Origin: Xanthomonas sp. Leaf148 | Lineage (GTDB): Bacteria; Pseudomonadota; Gammaproteobacteria; Xanthomonadales; Xanthomonadaceae | Direction: 5' to 3' | Assembly (NCBI RefSeq): GCF_001423585.1 | Contig: NZ_LMOP01000009.1 | Location: forward strand, 297,496 to 361,495 | DNA length: 64,000 nt | In this document: positions 40,801 through 50,815 of the stretch, one piece after another | Numbering within the stretch: the stretch's first letter is position 1 | Layout: the number at the start of each line of letters is the position of its first letter | Translations under genes and position numbers: made by a program | The notes under the pieces: model-generated | Seen by the model: the letters and a program-made list of their open reading frames with translations, nothing else | Told to the model about the DNA's origin: nothing | Databases searched by the model: none

Positions 40801-43416
40801 ATGCAGGCCAAACGGAAAGCGCACCACGGGTACCGGCACGGTGATGAAGGGCGCGGCATGCCGGCGCTCGATGCGTCGCCGCTCGCCAGGGCCGGCGGCC
40901 ATCCGCTCGATGGTGTGGTGACCGGCCGGGCGCTGGCGCGTGCGCTGTTGCTGACGGTCCTGGGTGCGCCGCTGCTGGCCTCGGCTGCCGGCGTGCCGGC
41001 ATCACCGCCAGCGGCAGCGGCAAGCAGCGGTTATCGGCTGCCCTCCAAGGCCTTGCAAGCGGTAGTGGATGCGCCGCGCGCGCCGCTTCTGCAGTTGTCG
41101 CCCAAACGCGACCTGGCCGCGATGCTGCAATTGCCGGCATTGCCGGATATCGCCGAGGTGGCGCAGCCCGAGCTCAAGCTGGCCGGCGTGCGCATCCACC
41201 CTAAGACCCATGCGGCCAGCCGCTTCTCCTTCGCCAGCAAGCTGTGGCTGCTGGCGGTGGCGGACGGGAGCGAGCGCCAGATTGCCGGCCTGCCGTCGCC
41301 GTTGTCGCTGGCGGACCAGAGCTGGTCGCCGGATCAGCGCTATCTGGCGTTCCGTCGCGAAGATGCCGCCAGCGGCGCCAACGAGCTGTGGCTGGTGGAC
41401 GTGGCCGCCGGGCAGGCGCGGCGCTTGGTGGCCGGCTTGAACACCAGCGTCAACGACGAGCTGCGCTGGTTGCCCGATGGCAGCGGGTTGCTGCTGCAAC
41501 GGCAAGTGGACGGGCAGGGTGCACCGCCCGCGCGCGATGCGACACCGGACGGCCCGGCGATTCAGCAGACCAGCGCCGCGGCCGGAGTGCGCTCGCTGCC
41601 GACCTATCAGGACCTGCTGCGCAACGAGGCCGATGCGCGCGTGTTCGAGTACTACGCCACCGGCCAGCCGATCATCGTCACGGTGAGCGGGCAGGTGCGC
41701 CCGATTGCCGCGCCCGGCATCTACCTCAACCTCTCGGTATCGCCGGACGGCCGTTACATCCTGAGCGAACGCAGCGAGCGGCCGTTCTCGTACCTGGTGC
41801 CGGTCGACAACTTCGCCCGACGTATCGAGGTGCTGGATCTGCAGGGCAAGCTGGTGCGCCAGATCGCCCAGTTGCCCTTGGTGGAAGGCCTGCCGACCGG
41901 CAACGACGCGGTGCCCACCGGCGTGCGCGATATCGCCTGGCGTGCCGATGCGCCGGCCACGCTGGTGTGGGCCGAAGCACAGGACGGCGGCGACCCGGCA
42001 CGCGAGAGCAAGATCCGCGATGCGGTGCGGATGCAGGCCGCGCCATTCACGCGTGCGCCGTTGACGCTGGCGCAGCTGGGAAGCCGATTCGAAGGCATCC
42101 AGTGGGGCCGTGGCGATCTGGCGATCCTGAGCGAAAGCTGGTGGAAGACCCGCCGCATCAAACAATGGCGCATCGCCCCCGATCAGCCCAAGCAAGCGCC
42201 CGAACTGCTGTGGGACCGCTCCTCGCAGGACCGCTACAACGACCCGGGAACCCCGGCGACAGTGGCCGACGGCAAGGGCCATCCGCTGCTGCAGACCAGC
42301 GCCGATGGCAATAGCCTGTTTCTGCTCGGCAAGGGCGCCTCGCCGGAAGGCGACCGCCCGTTTGTGGATCGCTTCGATCTGCAGAGCAAGCGCGCCACGC
42401 GGTTGTTCCATTCGCAGGCACCCACCTATTCCGCGCCACTGGCACTGCTGGATGCGCAAGGCACGCAGCTGCTGCTCAGCCGCGAATCGCCTGAAGAACC
42501 GGCCAACTACTTCGTGCAGGCACTGGGCGATGCGGCGCCTGCACCGCGTGCGTTGACGCAGTTCGCACATCCATTGCCGCAGTTGCGTGGCGTGCAGAAG
42601 GAGCAGATCCGCTACAAGCGTGCCGATGGCGTGGACCTCACCGCCACACTGTTGCTGCCGCCCGGTTACGACCCCAAACGCGACGGCCCGCGGCCGCTGC
42701 TGATGTGGGCCTACCCGGGCGAGTTCAAAAGCGCCGACACCGCCAGCCAGGTCACCGACTCGCCGTATCGTTTCAATGCGATCAGCTACTGGGGGCCGCA
42801 CGCATTTCTGGCGATCGGCTATGTGGTGCTCAACAATCCGACCATGCCGATCGTCGGCGAAGGCGATGCCGAACCCAACGACACCTACGTGCCGCAGCTG
42901 ATCGCCGATGCGCAGGCGGCGGTGGATGAAGTGGTGCGACGCGGGGTTACCGACCGCGAGCACATCGCCATCGGCGGGCATTCGTATGGCGCCTTCATGA
43001 CCGCGAATCTGCTCGCGCACACGCGCCTGTTCAAGGCCGGTATCGCACGCAGCGGCGCCTACAACCGCACGCTCACCCCGTTCGGTTTTCAGGCCGAAGA
43101 ACGCAACTACTGGCAGGCGCAATCGGTGTATCAGGCGATGTCGCCGTTCAACTACGCCGACAAGATCAAGGACCCACTGCTGCTGATCCACGGCCAGGAC
43201 GACAACAACACCGGCACCTTCCCGATCCAGAGCGAGCGCATGTTCGCCGCGATCAAGGGCCTGGGCGGTACCGCGAAGCTGGTGATGCTGCCCAACGAAT
43301 CGCATGCGTATCGCGCGCGGCAATCGATCCTGCAGATGCTGGCCGAGAGCGAGCAGTGGTTGAACAGCAATCTCGGCGAGCCGGTGAAGGAGAAGGGCGT
43401 TCCGCGCACGCGTTGA
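40801..43416 (+). CDS. S9-family prolyl oligopeptidase-like serine peptidase
   Basis: An exported peptidase of 871 residues. The start at 40801 is chosen because a signal-like hydrophobic segment (L-L-L-T-V-L-G-A-P-L-L-A-S-A-A) follows at about residues 46-60; an alternative Met is at 40858. A beta-propeller-like region precedes the alpha/beta-hydrolase domain, which has the Ser in G-G-H-S-Y-G-A-F, Asp in H-G-Q-D-D-N-N and His in N-E-S-H-A-Y. The overall pattern resembles the glutamyl-endopeptidase/CGEP-like S9 group. It is divergent from ahcY over a shared 270-bp region. Confidence 0.85.
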   Translation: MQAKRKAHHGYRHGDEGRGMPALDASPLARAGGHPLDGVVTGRALARALLLTVLGAPLLASAAGVPASPPAAAASSGYRLPSKALQAVVDAPRAPLLQLSPKRDLAAMLQLPALPDIAEVAQPELKLAGVRIHPKTHAASRFSFASKLWLLAVADGSERQIAGLPSPLSLADQSWSPDQRYLAFRREDAASGANELWLVDVAAGQARRLVAGLNTSVNDELRWLPDGSGLLLQRQVDGQGAPPARDATPDGPAIQQTSAAAGVRSLPTYQDLLRNEADARVFEYYATGQPIIVTVSGQVRPIAAPGIYLNLSVSPDGRYILSERSERPFSYLVPVDNFARRIEVLDLQGKLVRQIAQLPLVEGLPTGNDAVPTGVRDIAWRADAPATLVWAEAQDGGDPARESKIRDAVRMQAAPFTRAPLTLAQLGSRFEGIQWGRGDLAILSESWWKTRRIKQWRIAPDQPKQAPELLWDRSSQDRYNDPGTPATVADGKGHPLLQTSADGNSLFLLGKGASPEGDRPFVDRFDLQSKRATRLFHSQAPTYSAPLALLDAQGTQLLLSRESPEEPANYFVQALGDAAPAPRALTQFAHPLPQLRGVQKEQIRYKRADGVDLTATLLLPPGYDPKRDGPRPLLMWAYPGEFKSADTASQVTDSPYRFNAISYWGPHAFLAIGYVVLNNPTMPIVGEGDAEPNDTYVPQLIADAQAAVDEVVRRGVTDREHIAIGGHSYGAFMTANLLAHTRLFKAGIARSGAYNRTLTPFGFQAEERNYWQAQSVYQAMSPFNYADKIKDPLLLIHGQDDNNTGTFPIQSERMFAAIKGLGGTAKLVMLPNESHAYRARQSILQMLAESEQWLNSNLGEPVKEKGVPRTR

Positions 43417-43451
43417 TCGAGGGTGCGGAGCTGCGCGCGATGAGGTGTTAC

Positions 43452-43890
43452 CGATCAAGCCTCGTCGCGCCCGGGTGCGCTCCTACGAGGGCGTTGCCTA
43501 TGTGGTCGCACGATGCGCGTGGCGCGCAGTGCGGAGGGGCGCTGCACGCGTGCGTTGGCGTGCGCGATCGGAGAGTGCGTCGATCACGCCTCGTCGCGCC
43601 CGGGTGCGCTCCTACGAGGGCGGTGCCTATGTGTTCGCAGGATGCGCGTGGCGCGCATTGCGGAGGGGCGCTGCACGCGTGCGTCGGCGTGCGCGATCGG
43701 AGAGTGCGTCGATCAAGCCTCGTCGCGCCCGGGTGCGCTCCTACGAGGGCGGTTGCCTATGTGTTCGCAGGATGCGGGTGGCGTGTAGTGCGGAGGGGCG
43801 CTGCACGCGTGCGTTGGCGTGCGTGATCGGAGAGTGCGTCGATCACGCCTCGTCGCGCCCTGGTGCGCTGCTACGCAAGTCGTCGTGCTT
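43452..43890. repeat. Tandem array of 129-bp units with REP-like cores
   Basis: Units begin at about 43461, 43590, 43719 and 43849 (periods 129, 129, 130) and the fourth is partial. Each contains CTCGTCGCGCCCGGGTGCGC then TCCTACGAG, i.e. on the minus strand a GTAGGAGCGCACCC core with a closing CGCGACGA, the shape of Pseudomonadota REP sequences. The unit of 129 (43 codons) keeps one frame open through the array, but the peptide is Arg-rich and unlikely to be expressed. The array lies between the S9 peptidase gene and ppc; flanks to 43994 show no gene. Confidence 0.85.
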
Positions 43891-43994
43891 GGGTGCGATG
43901 GTTCGTGCTGAAACCGTCGCGCTTGTCGCAACCCTCTAATCCTTTTGGGTTAGTCTTCGACGACTTTGCGCTTTGATGAGGGTGTGCGTTTCCG

Positions 43995-46709
43995 ATGAAT
44001 GAGTACCGCAGCAGTCTTGTGTTCGCTACCCCCGATCTTCCCTTGCGCGACGATGTGCGTCGCCTGGGTGCACTGGTTGGCGATCTGCTCGCCGAGCAGG
44101 TGTCTGCGGAATTCCTCGATGAAATCGAACGCGTCCGTACCACCGCCATTGCGCGGCGCGAGAGCGATGCGCCGCCCTCAACGCTGAGCGAGCAGCTGAC
44201 CGGCCGTGAGCCGCGCGATGCCGAATCGCTGGTGCGGGCCTTCAGCACGTATTTTCAGGTGGTCAACATCGCCGAGCGCGTGCATCGCATCCGCCGCCGC
44301 CGCGAGTACCAGCGCAGCGGCATCGATACGCCGCAGCCCGATGGCCTGCACGATGCCCTGCGCCGGCTCAAAGCGCAGGGCGTGACGCTGGAAGAACTCA
44401 GCGAATGGCTCCCGCGCATCGACGTGGAGCCGGTCTTCACCGCGCATCCCACCGAAGCGGTACGCCGCGCGCTGCTGGAAAAAGAACAGCTGATGGTCGC
44501 CAGCCTGGTAGACAACCTCGACGGCATGCGCACGCCCAACGAGCGCGCCAGCGATGCGGCGCGTTTCCGTATGGCTCTGACCGCTTCGTGGCAGACCGCC
44601 GACTCCTCGCCGGTGCGTCCCACCGTGGACGACGAACGCGAGCACGTTGGGTTCTATCTCACCCAGGTGCTCTATCGCGTCATCCCGGTGATGTACGAAA
44701 CCCTCGAACACGCCATCGAAGAAACCTACGGCAGCGTGCCGACCCTGCCGCGCCTGCTGCGCTTCGGCACCTGGGTGGGCGGCGATATGGACGGCAATCC
44801 CAATGTGGATGCCACTACCATCGCCGGCACGCTGGATGCGCAGCGCCGCGCGGTGCTGGACCGCTATCAGAAAGAACTCTGGCAACTGGCCAGCCTGCTC
44901 AGCCAGTCGACCACGCTGGTGGCGGTGAGCCCGGCGTTGAACGCGCAACTGGAGCGTTACCGCGCTTTGTTGCCGGACGCTGCCGCGCGCTCGCGCCCGC
45001 GCCACGGCGACATGCCGTACCGGCTGCTCAACGACCTGATGCGCGCACGGCTGCAGGCCACGCTGGACGATGCCGATGGCGCCTACAGCGCACCATCGGA
45101 GCTGGAGCACGATCTGCAACTGATCCTGTACAGCCTGCAGGCCAACAAGGGTCTGCACGCCGGGTGGTTTGCGGTGCGCCGGCTGTTGTGGCGCGTGCGC
45201 AGCTTCGGGTTCCATCTGGCGCGGCTGGATGTGCGTCAGGAATCGAGCGTGCATGCACACGCGGTGGCCGATGCCTTGGGCCAGGACGACTGGGACGCGC
45301 AGGACGCCACACAGCGCGCCGCGCTGCTGGGCCCGTACGCGTCCGGCGAACAGGCATTGCCGCAAGTGGACGATGAAGGCAATGCGCGGCTGGATGCGGT
45401 GTTCGCCGCACTTGCCGATGCACGCACGCGCCACGGCGCCGATGCGCTGGGCAGTTACATCATCTCGATGGCGCATAACCGCGCCGATGTGCTCACCGTG
45501 CTCGCCCTGGCGCGGCGTGGTGGCCTGATCGATGACGCCGGTGCGGTGCCGCTGGATATCGTGCCGCTGTTCGAAACCGTGGACGATCTGCGTGGCGGGA
45601 CCGGCACCGTGCAGGACCTGCTGGCCGATCCGGTATACCGCCAGCACTTGGCCGCGCGTGGCGATACACAGATGGTGATGCTGGGATATTCGGACAGCGG
45701 CAAGGACGGCGGCATCGCGGCCTCGCGCTGGGGCCTGCAGCGCGCGCAGGTCGAGCTGCTGGAAGCAGCCGCCGAGCTCGGCGTGCGGCTCACGTTTTTC
45801 CACGGCCGCGGCGGCTCGATCGCCCGTGGCGGCGGCAAGACCAGCCGCGCGCTGGATGCCGCCCCGCGCGGCAGCGTCGATGGTCGTTTGCGCGTCACCG
45901 AGCAGGGCGAGGTGATCCATCGCAAGTACGGCATTCGCGCGCTGGCATTGCGCTCGCTGGAGCAGATGACCGGCGCGGTGTTGCTGTCCAGCCTGCGTCC
46001 GCGCGCACCCGAGCCGCGCGAAGACAACTGGCGGCCGGTGATGGATCTGGTTGCCGAACGCAGCACTGTGGCCTATCGCGCCTTCGTCGGTGCGCCGGAT
46101 TTCATGCAGTACTTCCGCCTGGCCACGCCGATCGATGTGATCGAGCGTATGACGCTGGGCTCGCGTCCATCGCGGCGCTTGGGCCAGGACGCGGCGCTGT
46201 CGAATCTGCGCGCGATTCCGTGGGTGTTTGCCTGGAGCCAGGCGCGTGCGGTGATTCCGGGGTGGTACGGCGTGGGCAGCGGCTTGCAGGCGGCAGTGGA
46301 TGCCGGGCATGAAGACAGCTTGCGCGAGATGGCGCAGGACTGGCCGTTCTTCCGCACCTTCCTGGACGACATCGCGATGGTGCTGTCCAAGGGCGACCTC
46401 ACTATCGCCGAACTGTTCTCGCGCTTGTCGGGCGACCTGCATACGCGGTTTTTCCCGCAGATTCGCGACGAACTGGCGCTGACCAAGCGCTGGGTCAAGG
46501 CGCTGCTGCAACAGCAATCGTTGCTGCAGCACGACCCGCGGCTGGCGTTGTCGATCCGCCTGCGCAACCCCTATATCGACCCGATCAGCGTGTTGCAGGT
46601 CGACCTGCTGCAACGCTGGCGTGCCACCGATGGCGAAGACGACGACTTGCTGCGCGCGCTGGTCGCCTGCGTCAACGGCGTCTCGCAAGGCGTGCAGAAC
46701 ACCGGCTGA
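43995..46709 (+). CDS. ppc: Phosphoenolpyruvate carboxylase Ppc
   Basis: Anaplerotic enzyme converting PEP and bicarbonate to oxaloacetate. The 904-residue protein has [11 protein letters not shown] near residue 150 with the catalytic His, [10 protein letters not shown], and [13 protein letters not shown] near residue 600. The C-terminal R-N-P-Y-I-D-P and the final Q-N-T-G are intact. Length matches the family. It is monocistronic, with a short hairpin TCCGAC/GTCGGA just after its stop (46710-46726). Confidence 0.97.
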   Translation: MNEYRSSLVFATPDLPLRDDVRRLGALVGDLLAEQVSAEFLDEIERVRTTAIARRESDAPPSTLSEQLTGREPRDAESLVRAFSTYFQVVNIAERVHRIRRRREYQRSGIDTPQPDGLHDALRRLKAQGVTLEELSEWLPRIDVEPVFTAHPTEAVRRALLEKEQLMVASLVDNLDGMRTPNERASDAARFRMALTASWQTADSSPVRPTVDDEREHVGFYLTQVLYRVIPVMYETLEHAIEETYGSVPTLPRLLRFGTWVGGDMDGNPNVDATTIAGTLDAQRRAVLDRYQKELWQLASLLSQSTTLVAVSPALNAQLERYRALLPDAAARSRPRHGDMPYRLLNDLMRARLQATLDDADGAYSAPSELEHDLQLILYSLQANKGLHAGWFAVRRLLWRVRSFGFHLARLDVRQESSVHAHAVADALGQDDWDAQDATQRAALLGPYASGEQALPQVDDEGNARLDAVFAALADARTRHGADALGSYIISMAHNRADVLTVLALARRGGLIDDAGAVPLDIVPLFETVDDLRGGTGTVQDLLADPVYRQHLAARGDTQMVMLGYSDSGKDGGIAASRWGLQRAQVELLEAAAELGVRLTFFHGRGGSIARGGGKTSRALDAAPRGSVDGRLRVTEQGEVIHRKYGIRALALRSLEQMTGAVLLSSLRPRAPEPREDNWRPVMDLVAERSTVAYRAFVGAPDFMQYFRLATPIDVIERMTLGSRPSRRLGQDAALSNLRAIPWVFAWSQARAVIPGWYGVGSGLQAAVDAGHEDSLREMAQDWPFFRTFLDDIAMVLSKGDLTIAELFSRLSGDLHTRFFPQIRDELALTKRWVKALLQQQSLLQHDPRLALSIRLRNPYIDPISVLQVDLLQRWRATDGEDDDLLRALVACVNGVSQGVQNTG

Positions 46710-46754
46710 TCCGACCGTTGGTCGGAGAAGGGGCGGAATCGTCAAGCGGACTCT

Positions 46755-46786
46755 GGCATTAACGGACAAATCTGTCCGATAATGCC
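46755..46786. promoter_or_regulatory. TetR operator candidate overlapping the tetR start region
   Basis: A 32-bp imperfect palindrome (16-bp arms, two mismatches per arm pair) has the core CGGACAAATCTGTCCG, and ends 3 bp before the tetR ATG. Its form and place fit a TetR-family autoregulatory operator that also controls the operon. Confidence 0.75.
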
Positions 46787-46789
46787 GGG

Positions 46790-47362
46790 ATGACGACTCC
46801 CCGCCCTGATGCCGCGCTTCGCCGCCGGCAGATTCTCGATGCAGCCGACGAAGTGTTCAGCGAACACGGCGTCAATGCCCCGTTGGAACTGGTGGTGGAG
46901 CGTGCCGGCCTTGGCCGCGCCACCCTGTACCGCAATTTCCCGGACCGCGAGGCACTGATGACCGCCTTGATGGCGCGCGGGCTGGATGGCCTGGAGCGGC
47001 TGGCCGCCGATCTGGCCGACCGCCCGGATGGGTTGGCCGTGCTGCTGCACGACGTGGCCGAGCACATCGCCCAGTCTGCGCCGCTGGTGGATTTCTGGCG
47101 CTCGATGGAGCGCGCAAACCCGGCGGTGGAAGCGGCCGACCGGCGCGCGGTGGCGATCTTCCTGCCGTTCGTGCACCGCGCCCGCGACGCCGGCCAGTGC
47201 CGGGCCGATGTCGACGACGAGCAACTGCTGCTGGTGATCGACATGCTGGGCAGCTGCCTGCGCGGTCACGACGAAGCGGAACGCAAACGTCTGGCGCATC
47301 GCTCGGCAGACCTGCTGATGCACGCGCTGGGCATGCACGTGCCGGAAGGCGGTACTCGATGA
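46790..47362 (+). CDS. TetR-family transcriptional regulator
   Basis: A 190-residue repressor with an N-terminal helix-turn-helix (R-R-Q-I-L-D-A-A-D-E-V-F-S-E-H-G-V, then G-L-G-R-A-T-L-Y-R-N-F-P-D-R-E-A-L near 45-60) and a divergent ligand domain. The 32-bp palindrome just upstream is its likely operator, and there is no room for a leader, so the mRNA may be nearly leaderless. The 3' end overlaps the next gene (ATGA), making a three-gene operon. Confidence 0.92.
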   Translation: MTTPRPDAALRRRQILDAADEVFSEHGVNAPLELVVERAGLGRATLYRNFPDREALMTALMARGLDGLERLAADLADRPDGLAVLLHDVAEHIAQSAPLVDFWRSMERANPAVEAADRRAVAIFLPFVHRARDAGQCRADVDDEQLLLVIDMLGSCLRGHDEAERKRLAHRSADLLMHALGMHVPEGGTR

Positions 47363-48396
47363 CACCGGCCACCCGCGCGGTGATCGGCCGCTGGGCGCTG
47401 CGCGCGCTGCTGGTGCTGGCGTCGCTGTGGGGCGGCCTGGCGATTTATTTCGCGCTCACCGGCAACGCCTTGGTGCGTGGCGGCTGGGTGGCATCGTGGT
47501 GCGCGATGGCGTTGGCCGCGTTGTGGGGCCTGCGCCGTGGCCGCGAAAACTGGGCCCTGGTGGGCATCTTCGGTGCCGCGTTCGTGGTGCTGGCGGTGTC
47601 GTGGGGGTTCATGCAGCCCAGCCAGGACCGCGACTGGGCCGACGATGTCGCCCAGCGTCTGCAACCGGAGGTGCACGGCAATATCGTCACCCTGCACAAC
47701 GTGCGTAATTTCGATTGGCATAGCGAAACCAACTACGTCCCGCGTTGGGAAACCCGCCAGTACGATCTGGATCGCCTGGTCAGCGCCGATCTGGCGTTGT
47801 CGTACTGGATGGGCCCGGCGATTGCGCACACGCTGGTGTCGTTCGGCTTCGACGATGGCTCGCACGTGGTGTTTTCGCTGGAAATCCGCAAGGAGCGCGG
47901 CGAGTCGTTTTCTGCGGTGGGCGGCTTCTTTCGCAGCTTCGAAGAAACCCTGGTGGCCGCCGACGAGCGCGACATCCTGCGCGTGCGCACCAATGCGCGT
48001 GGCGAAGACATGTATCTGTATCGCCTGGCCATTCCCAAGGCCGGCCTACGCCGCATGTTCATGGGCTACGTGGGGCTGGCCAACGATTTGAATCGCAAGC
48101 CGGCCTTCTACAACACGCTGACCAGCAATTGCACCACGATCGTTTTCGCCCTGGTGCGCCAGCTGCAGCCCACCTTGCCGCTGGATCACCGCTTGCTGCT
48201 GTCCGGCTACGCCGATGAATATGCGTACGACCATCACGGGCTGATGCCGGGCTATGACTTTGCGACGTTGAAGCAGCGTGGACATTTCACCGCGCGTGCC
48301 ATCGCCGCCGACACCGCGGTGGACTTTTCCAAACGCATCCGCGCCGGCATGCCGCAGGCGCCAGCGCCCGGCGCGTCGACGAGTGCAGCGCGGTGA
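47359..48396 (+). CDS. DUF4105 (Lnb N-terminal-type) membrane protein
   Basis: A 345-residue protein with three membrane helices at about 12-34, 40-58 and 64-84, followed by a periplasmic DUF4105 domain (PF13387). Conserved polar motifs include N-F-D-W-H-S-E-T-N-Y near residue 117 and T-S-N-C-T-T near residue 255, giving a candidate Cys/His pair. The family includes lipoprotein N-acyl transferase Lnb in other phyla, but the role in Xanthomonas is not established. The start overlaps the TetR stop (ATGA). The next gene begins directly at its stop. Confidence 0.8.
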   Translation: MTPATRAVIGRWALRALLVLASLWGGLAIYFALTGNALVRGGWVASWCAMALAALWGLRRGRENWALVGIFGAAFVVLAVSWGFMQPSQDRDWADDVAQRLQPEVHGNIVTLHNVRNFDWHSETNYVPRWETRQYDLDRLVSADLALSYWMGPAIAHTLVSFGFDDGSHVVFSLEIRKERGESFSAVGGFFRSFEETLVAADERDILRVRTNARGEDMYLYRLAIPKAGLRRMFMGYVGLANDLNRKPAFYNTLTSNCTTIVFALVRQLQPTLPLDHRLLLSGYADEYAYDHHGLMPGYDFATLKQRGHFTARAIAADTAVDFSKRIRAGMPQAPAPGASTSAAR

Positions 48397-50426
48397 TGTT
48401 GCACAGGCGTCTGCGTCGCACCGCCATGGGGTTGGCGGCGGTACTGACGTGCATGTGGTTGAGTGGCTGCGCCATGGTCACGGTGCAATCGCGCAACAGT
48501 GGCTACTACATCGCGCAGACGCGCGGCGATGTGCTCAGCACCGGCGCGCTCAGTCAGGCCGGTAGCGAGACCTTGCAGGTGGCCGGGCTGCAACCCAAGT
48601 CGTGCCGCAAGCAACCGCTGCCTTGCGTGCAGCAGCTCACGAATGTGGCGGGTATCGGCGATGAGCGCCGCCTCGCCACGCAAGCCGAATTGTGGACCGC
48701 GCATGCGATCGACCTGAGCGGTCGCCACCCGGCGCAGATGAGCGACGCAGCGGTGCAGGCCTGGCTGGAAGCCGCGCGGCATGCCTATGCCTATCTGTTC
48801 TTTACCGCGCGTGCGCCGAGTGCGCGCGCATTCGAAAACCGCCAGACGCAGGTGCGCGACTACTACAACTACGCCGTGCAACAGGTGGTCGAGCGCTTGT
48901 TTGCGCGCGCCCAGCAGGCCGGCGTCACCGTGCCCACACCGACGCAGGTCGGCCGTTGGCAGGTGGCCGTCGATATGTCCGCGTATCGGCTGCCGGGTGG
49001 CGGCAATACGCCGCGTGCGATCTTTGCCGCTTCGGCGCTGCGCTTCAATGGATTGCGCAGCACTTACCGCCGCGATGGCTTCGGTGCCGAACTGGTGGCC
49101 GAAGTGGACCCCCAGGTGGTGGGCGACCCGGCCGGGCTGGCCTTGCAGCAAGCCGTCTCCGCAAGTACCTCGCCCGAACGCCCGCTGCCGACCTTCAGCG
49201 AGATGCCGTACGCACCGGCAACGCTGCTGTTGCGCTTCGATGGCGACACCTTGGACGCGGTGTTGCGGACCGATGCGGTGACCGTGGTGCCGTACGACCC
49301 GTATCGCCAGAACGAGGTGGTGCTGCATGGTCAGCATGTGCCGCTGGCGGCCAACTTCACCGCTGCCTATGGGCTGTGGCTGGCCAAGTCGGGCTTTGCC
49401 GCGCAATCGCTGCGCTCGATGCTGGGTAGCGCGCGCGGCATCGATCGCCCGCATCTGTATCTGATGCAGCCCTACGACCCCAATCGCCGCGTACTGCTGA
49501 TGTTGCACGGGCTGGCCAGCAGCCCGGAAGCGTGGGTCAACGTCGCCAATGAAGTGATGGGCGATGAAACCCTGCGTCAGCAGTATCAGATCTGGCAGGT
49601 GTATTACCCGACCAACGCGCCGATTGCGGTCAATCGTGCGGAGATCCAGGCATTGGTGGAGCGCAGCCTGCGCCACTTCGATCCGTCCGGCACCGCGATC
49701 GCTTCGCACGACATGGTGTTGATCGGCCACAGCATGGGCGGGGTGATTGGGCGTTTGCTGGTGTCTGCGTCCGGCGAACAGCTGTGGAATTCGCTGCTGC
49801 AGGACTATCGGCTGGAGGGCGAGCGCGGCGCACGGGTGCGCGCGAAATTGTCGCCATTGCTGCATTTTTCGCCAATGCCGCAGATCGACCGCGCCATCTT
49901 CATCGCCGCACCGCACCGCGGCACGCCTTTGGCCGAAGGTGGACTGGGGCGCTTCGTCGGCCGGCTGGTGCGGCTGCCGATTGCCTTGCTGGATCACTTC
50001 GGCGATGTGCTGCAGGACCTGGCCAACAGCGAGCGTGAGGGGCACGGCGGCCAATACCAGCGCAAGGGCCGCCTGCTGCCGCCCACCAGTATCGACAACC
50101 TGCGTGATACCGACCCGTTTGTCCGCGCCACGATGGATCTGCCGATCTCGCCACAGGTGCAGTACCACACCATCATCGGCCGCGAAAAACCGCAGGTGCC
50201 GCTGGCCGAGTCCGACGATGGACTGGTGCCGTATCGCAGCGCGCATCTGGACGGCGCTGCGTCCGAACTGGTGGTGACCTCCTGGCACAGCGTGCAGGAA
50301 ACCCCGCAGGCGATTCTGGAGATTCGCCGCATCCTGTATGCGCAGCTGCAGGCCGAAGCCGGTGAGGCACCTGCGCAGGGTCAGTCGCCCGCACCCGTGC
50401 CCGCCGCGACGCCTGCGATGTTGTAA
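48396..50426 (+). CDS. Lipoprotein with alpha/beta-hydrolase domain
   Basis: A 676-residue lipoprotein. The signal with lipobox L-S-G-C (Cys about residue 25) is followed by a long N-terminal region, then an alpha/beta-hydrolase domain with L-M-L-H-G-L-A-S-S near residue 367 and the nucleophile elbow G-H-S-M-G-G near residue 446. The Asp and His are not marked with certainty. It is probably an envelope lipase or esterase. The ATG at 48396 overlaps the DUF4105 gene's stop by one base (TGATG), and a GTG at 48393 is less likely. Third gene of the TetR operon. Confidence 0.82.
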   Translation: MLHRRLRRTAMGLAAVLTCMWLSGCAMVTVQSRNSGYYIAQTRGDVLSTGALSQAGSETLQVAGLQPKSCRKQPLPCVQQLTNVAGIGDERRLATQAELWTAHAIDLSGRHPAQMSDAAVQAWLEAARHAYAYLFFTARAPSARAFENRQTQVRDYYNYAVQQVVERLFARAQQAGVTVPTPTQVGRWQVAVDMSAYRLPGGGNTPRAIFAASALRFNGLRSTYRRDGFGAELVAEVDPQVVGDPAGLALQQAVSASTSPERPLPTFSEMPYAPATLLLRFDGDTLDAVLRTDAVTVVPYDPYRQNEVVLHGQHVPLAANFTAAYGLWLAKSGFAAQSLRSMLGSARGIDRPHLYLMQPYDPNRRVLLMLHGLASSPEAWVNVANEVMGDETLRQQYQIWQVYYPTNAPIAVNRAEIQALVERSLRHFDPSGTAIASHDMVLIGHSMGGVIGRLLVSASGEQLWNSLLQDYRLEGERGARVRAKLSPLLHFSPMPQIDRAIFIAAPHRGTPLAEGGLGRFVGRLVRLPIALLDHFGDVLQDLANSEREGHGGQYQRKGRLLPPTSIDNLRDTDPFVRATMDLPISPQVQYHTIIGREKPQVPLAESDDGLVPYRSAHLDGAASELVVTSWHSVQETPQAILEIRRILYAQLQAEAGEAPAQGQSPAPVPAATPAML

Positions 50427-50815
50427 GGGGGACGCCACGCGCGATTGGTGGACGCTGCGGGCAGTTGCCGACAAATGCAGTGAAGCAGCAATGCAGCTGC
50501 GCGCGATGTCTGTTGCACCTGGTGACGCGTGCGACATACGCGACGGACGCCTGATGGTCGCGGCCCCCGCCTTTCATCCAGCAGCTACCCCTCTGACGAC
50601 ATCCTTGTGTTGTCGCTTGTCGCTTGTCGCTTGTCGCTTGTCGCGCTGCCGTGCCACTGCCGGGTCGGTCTCCGGTCGCGCAGCAATAGTGCGCAGGCAC
50701 TTACCGATACCGCTGCCAGTGCCCCTCGACACGCATCCGCACTGGCCTTAGCACCTTGTTTACCGCGCTCGTGCTATCAGGCACGTCTCGTACAGACTCG
50801 AACAAGGAAGAGGCG
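50427..50815. other. Intergenic region with 7-bp microsatellite
   Basis: These 389 bp hold five perfect tandem copies of TTGTCGC at 50609-50643 and otherwise no gene. The repeat is about 175 bp upstream of the OmpA-like gene and could alter its promoter spacing by slippage, though no promoter was identified. Confidence 0.6.

Noticed and set aside
43445-43939. 164-codon frame through the 129-bp tandem repeats
   Set aside because: Period is a multiple of three so the frame stays open by chance; Arg-rich peptide has no ribosome binding site or homology.
44178-46769. 863-codon minus-strand frame antisense to ppc
   Set aside because: Complement of a highly conserved enzyme; composition explained by codon bias.
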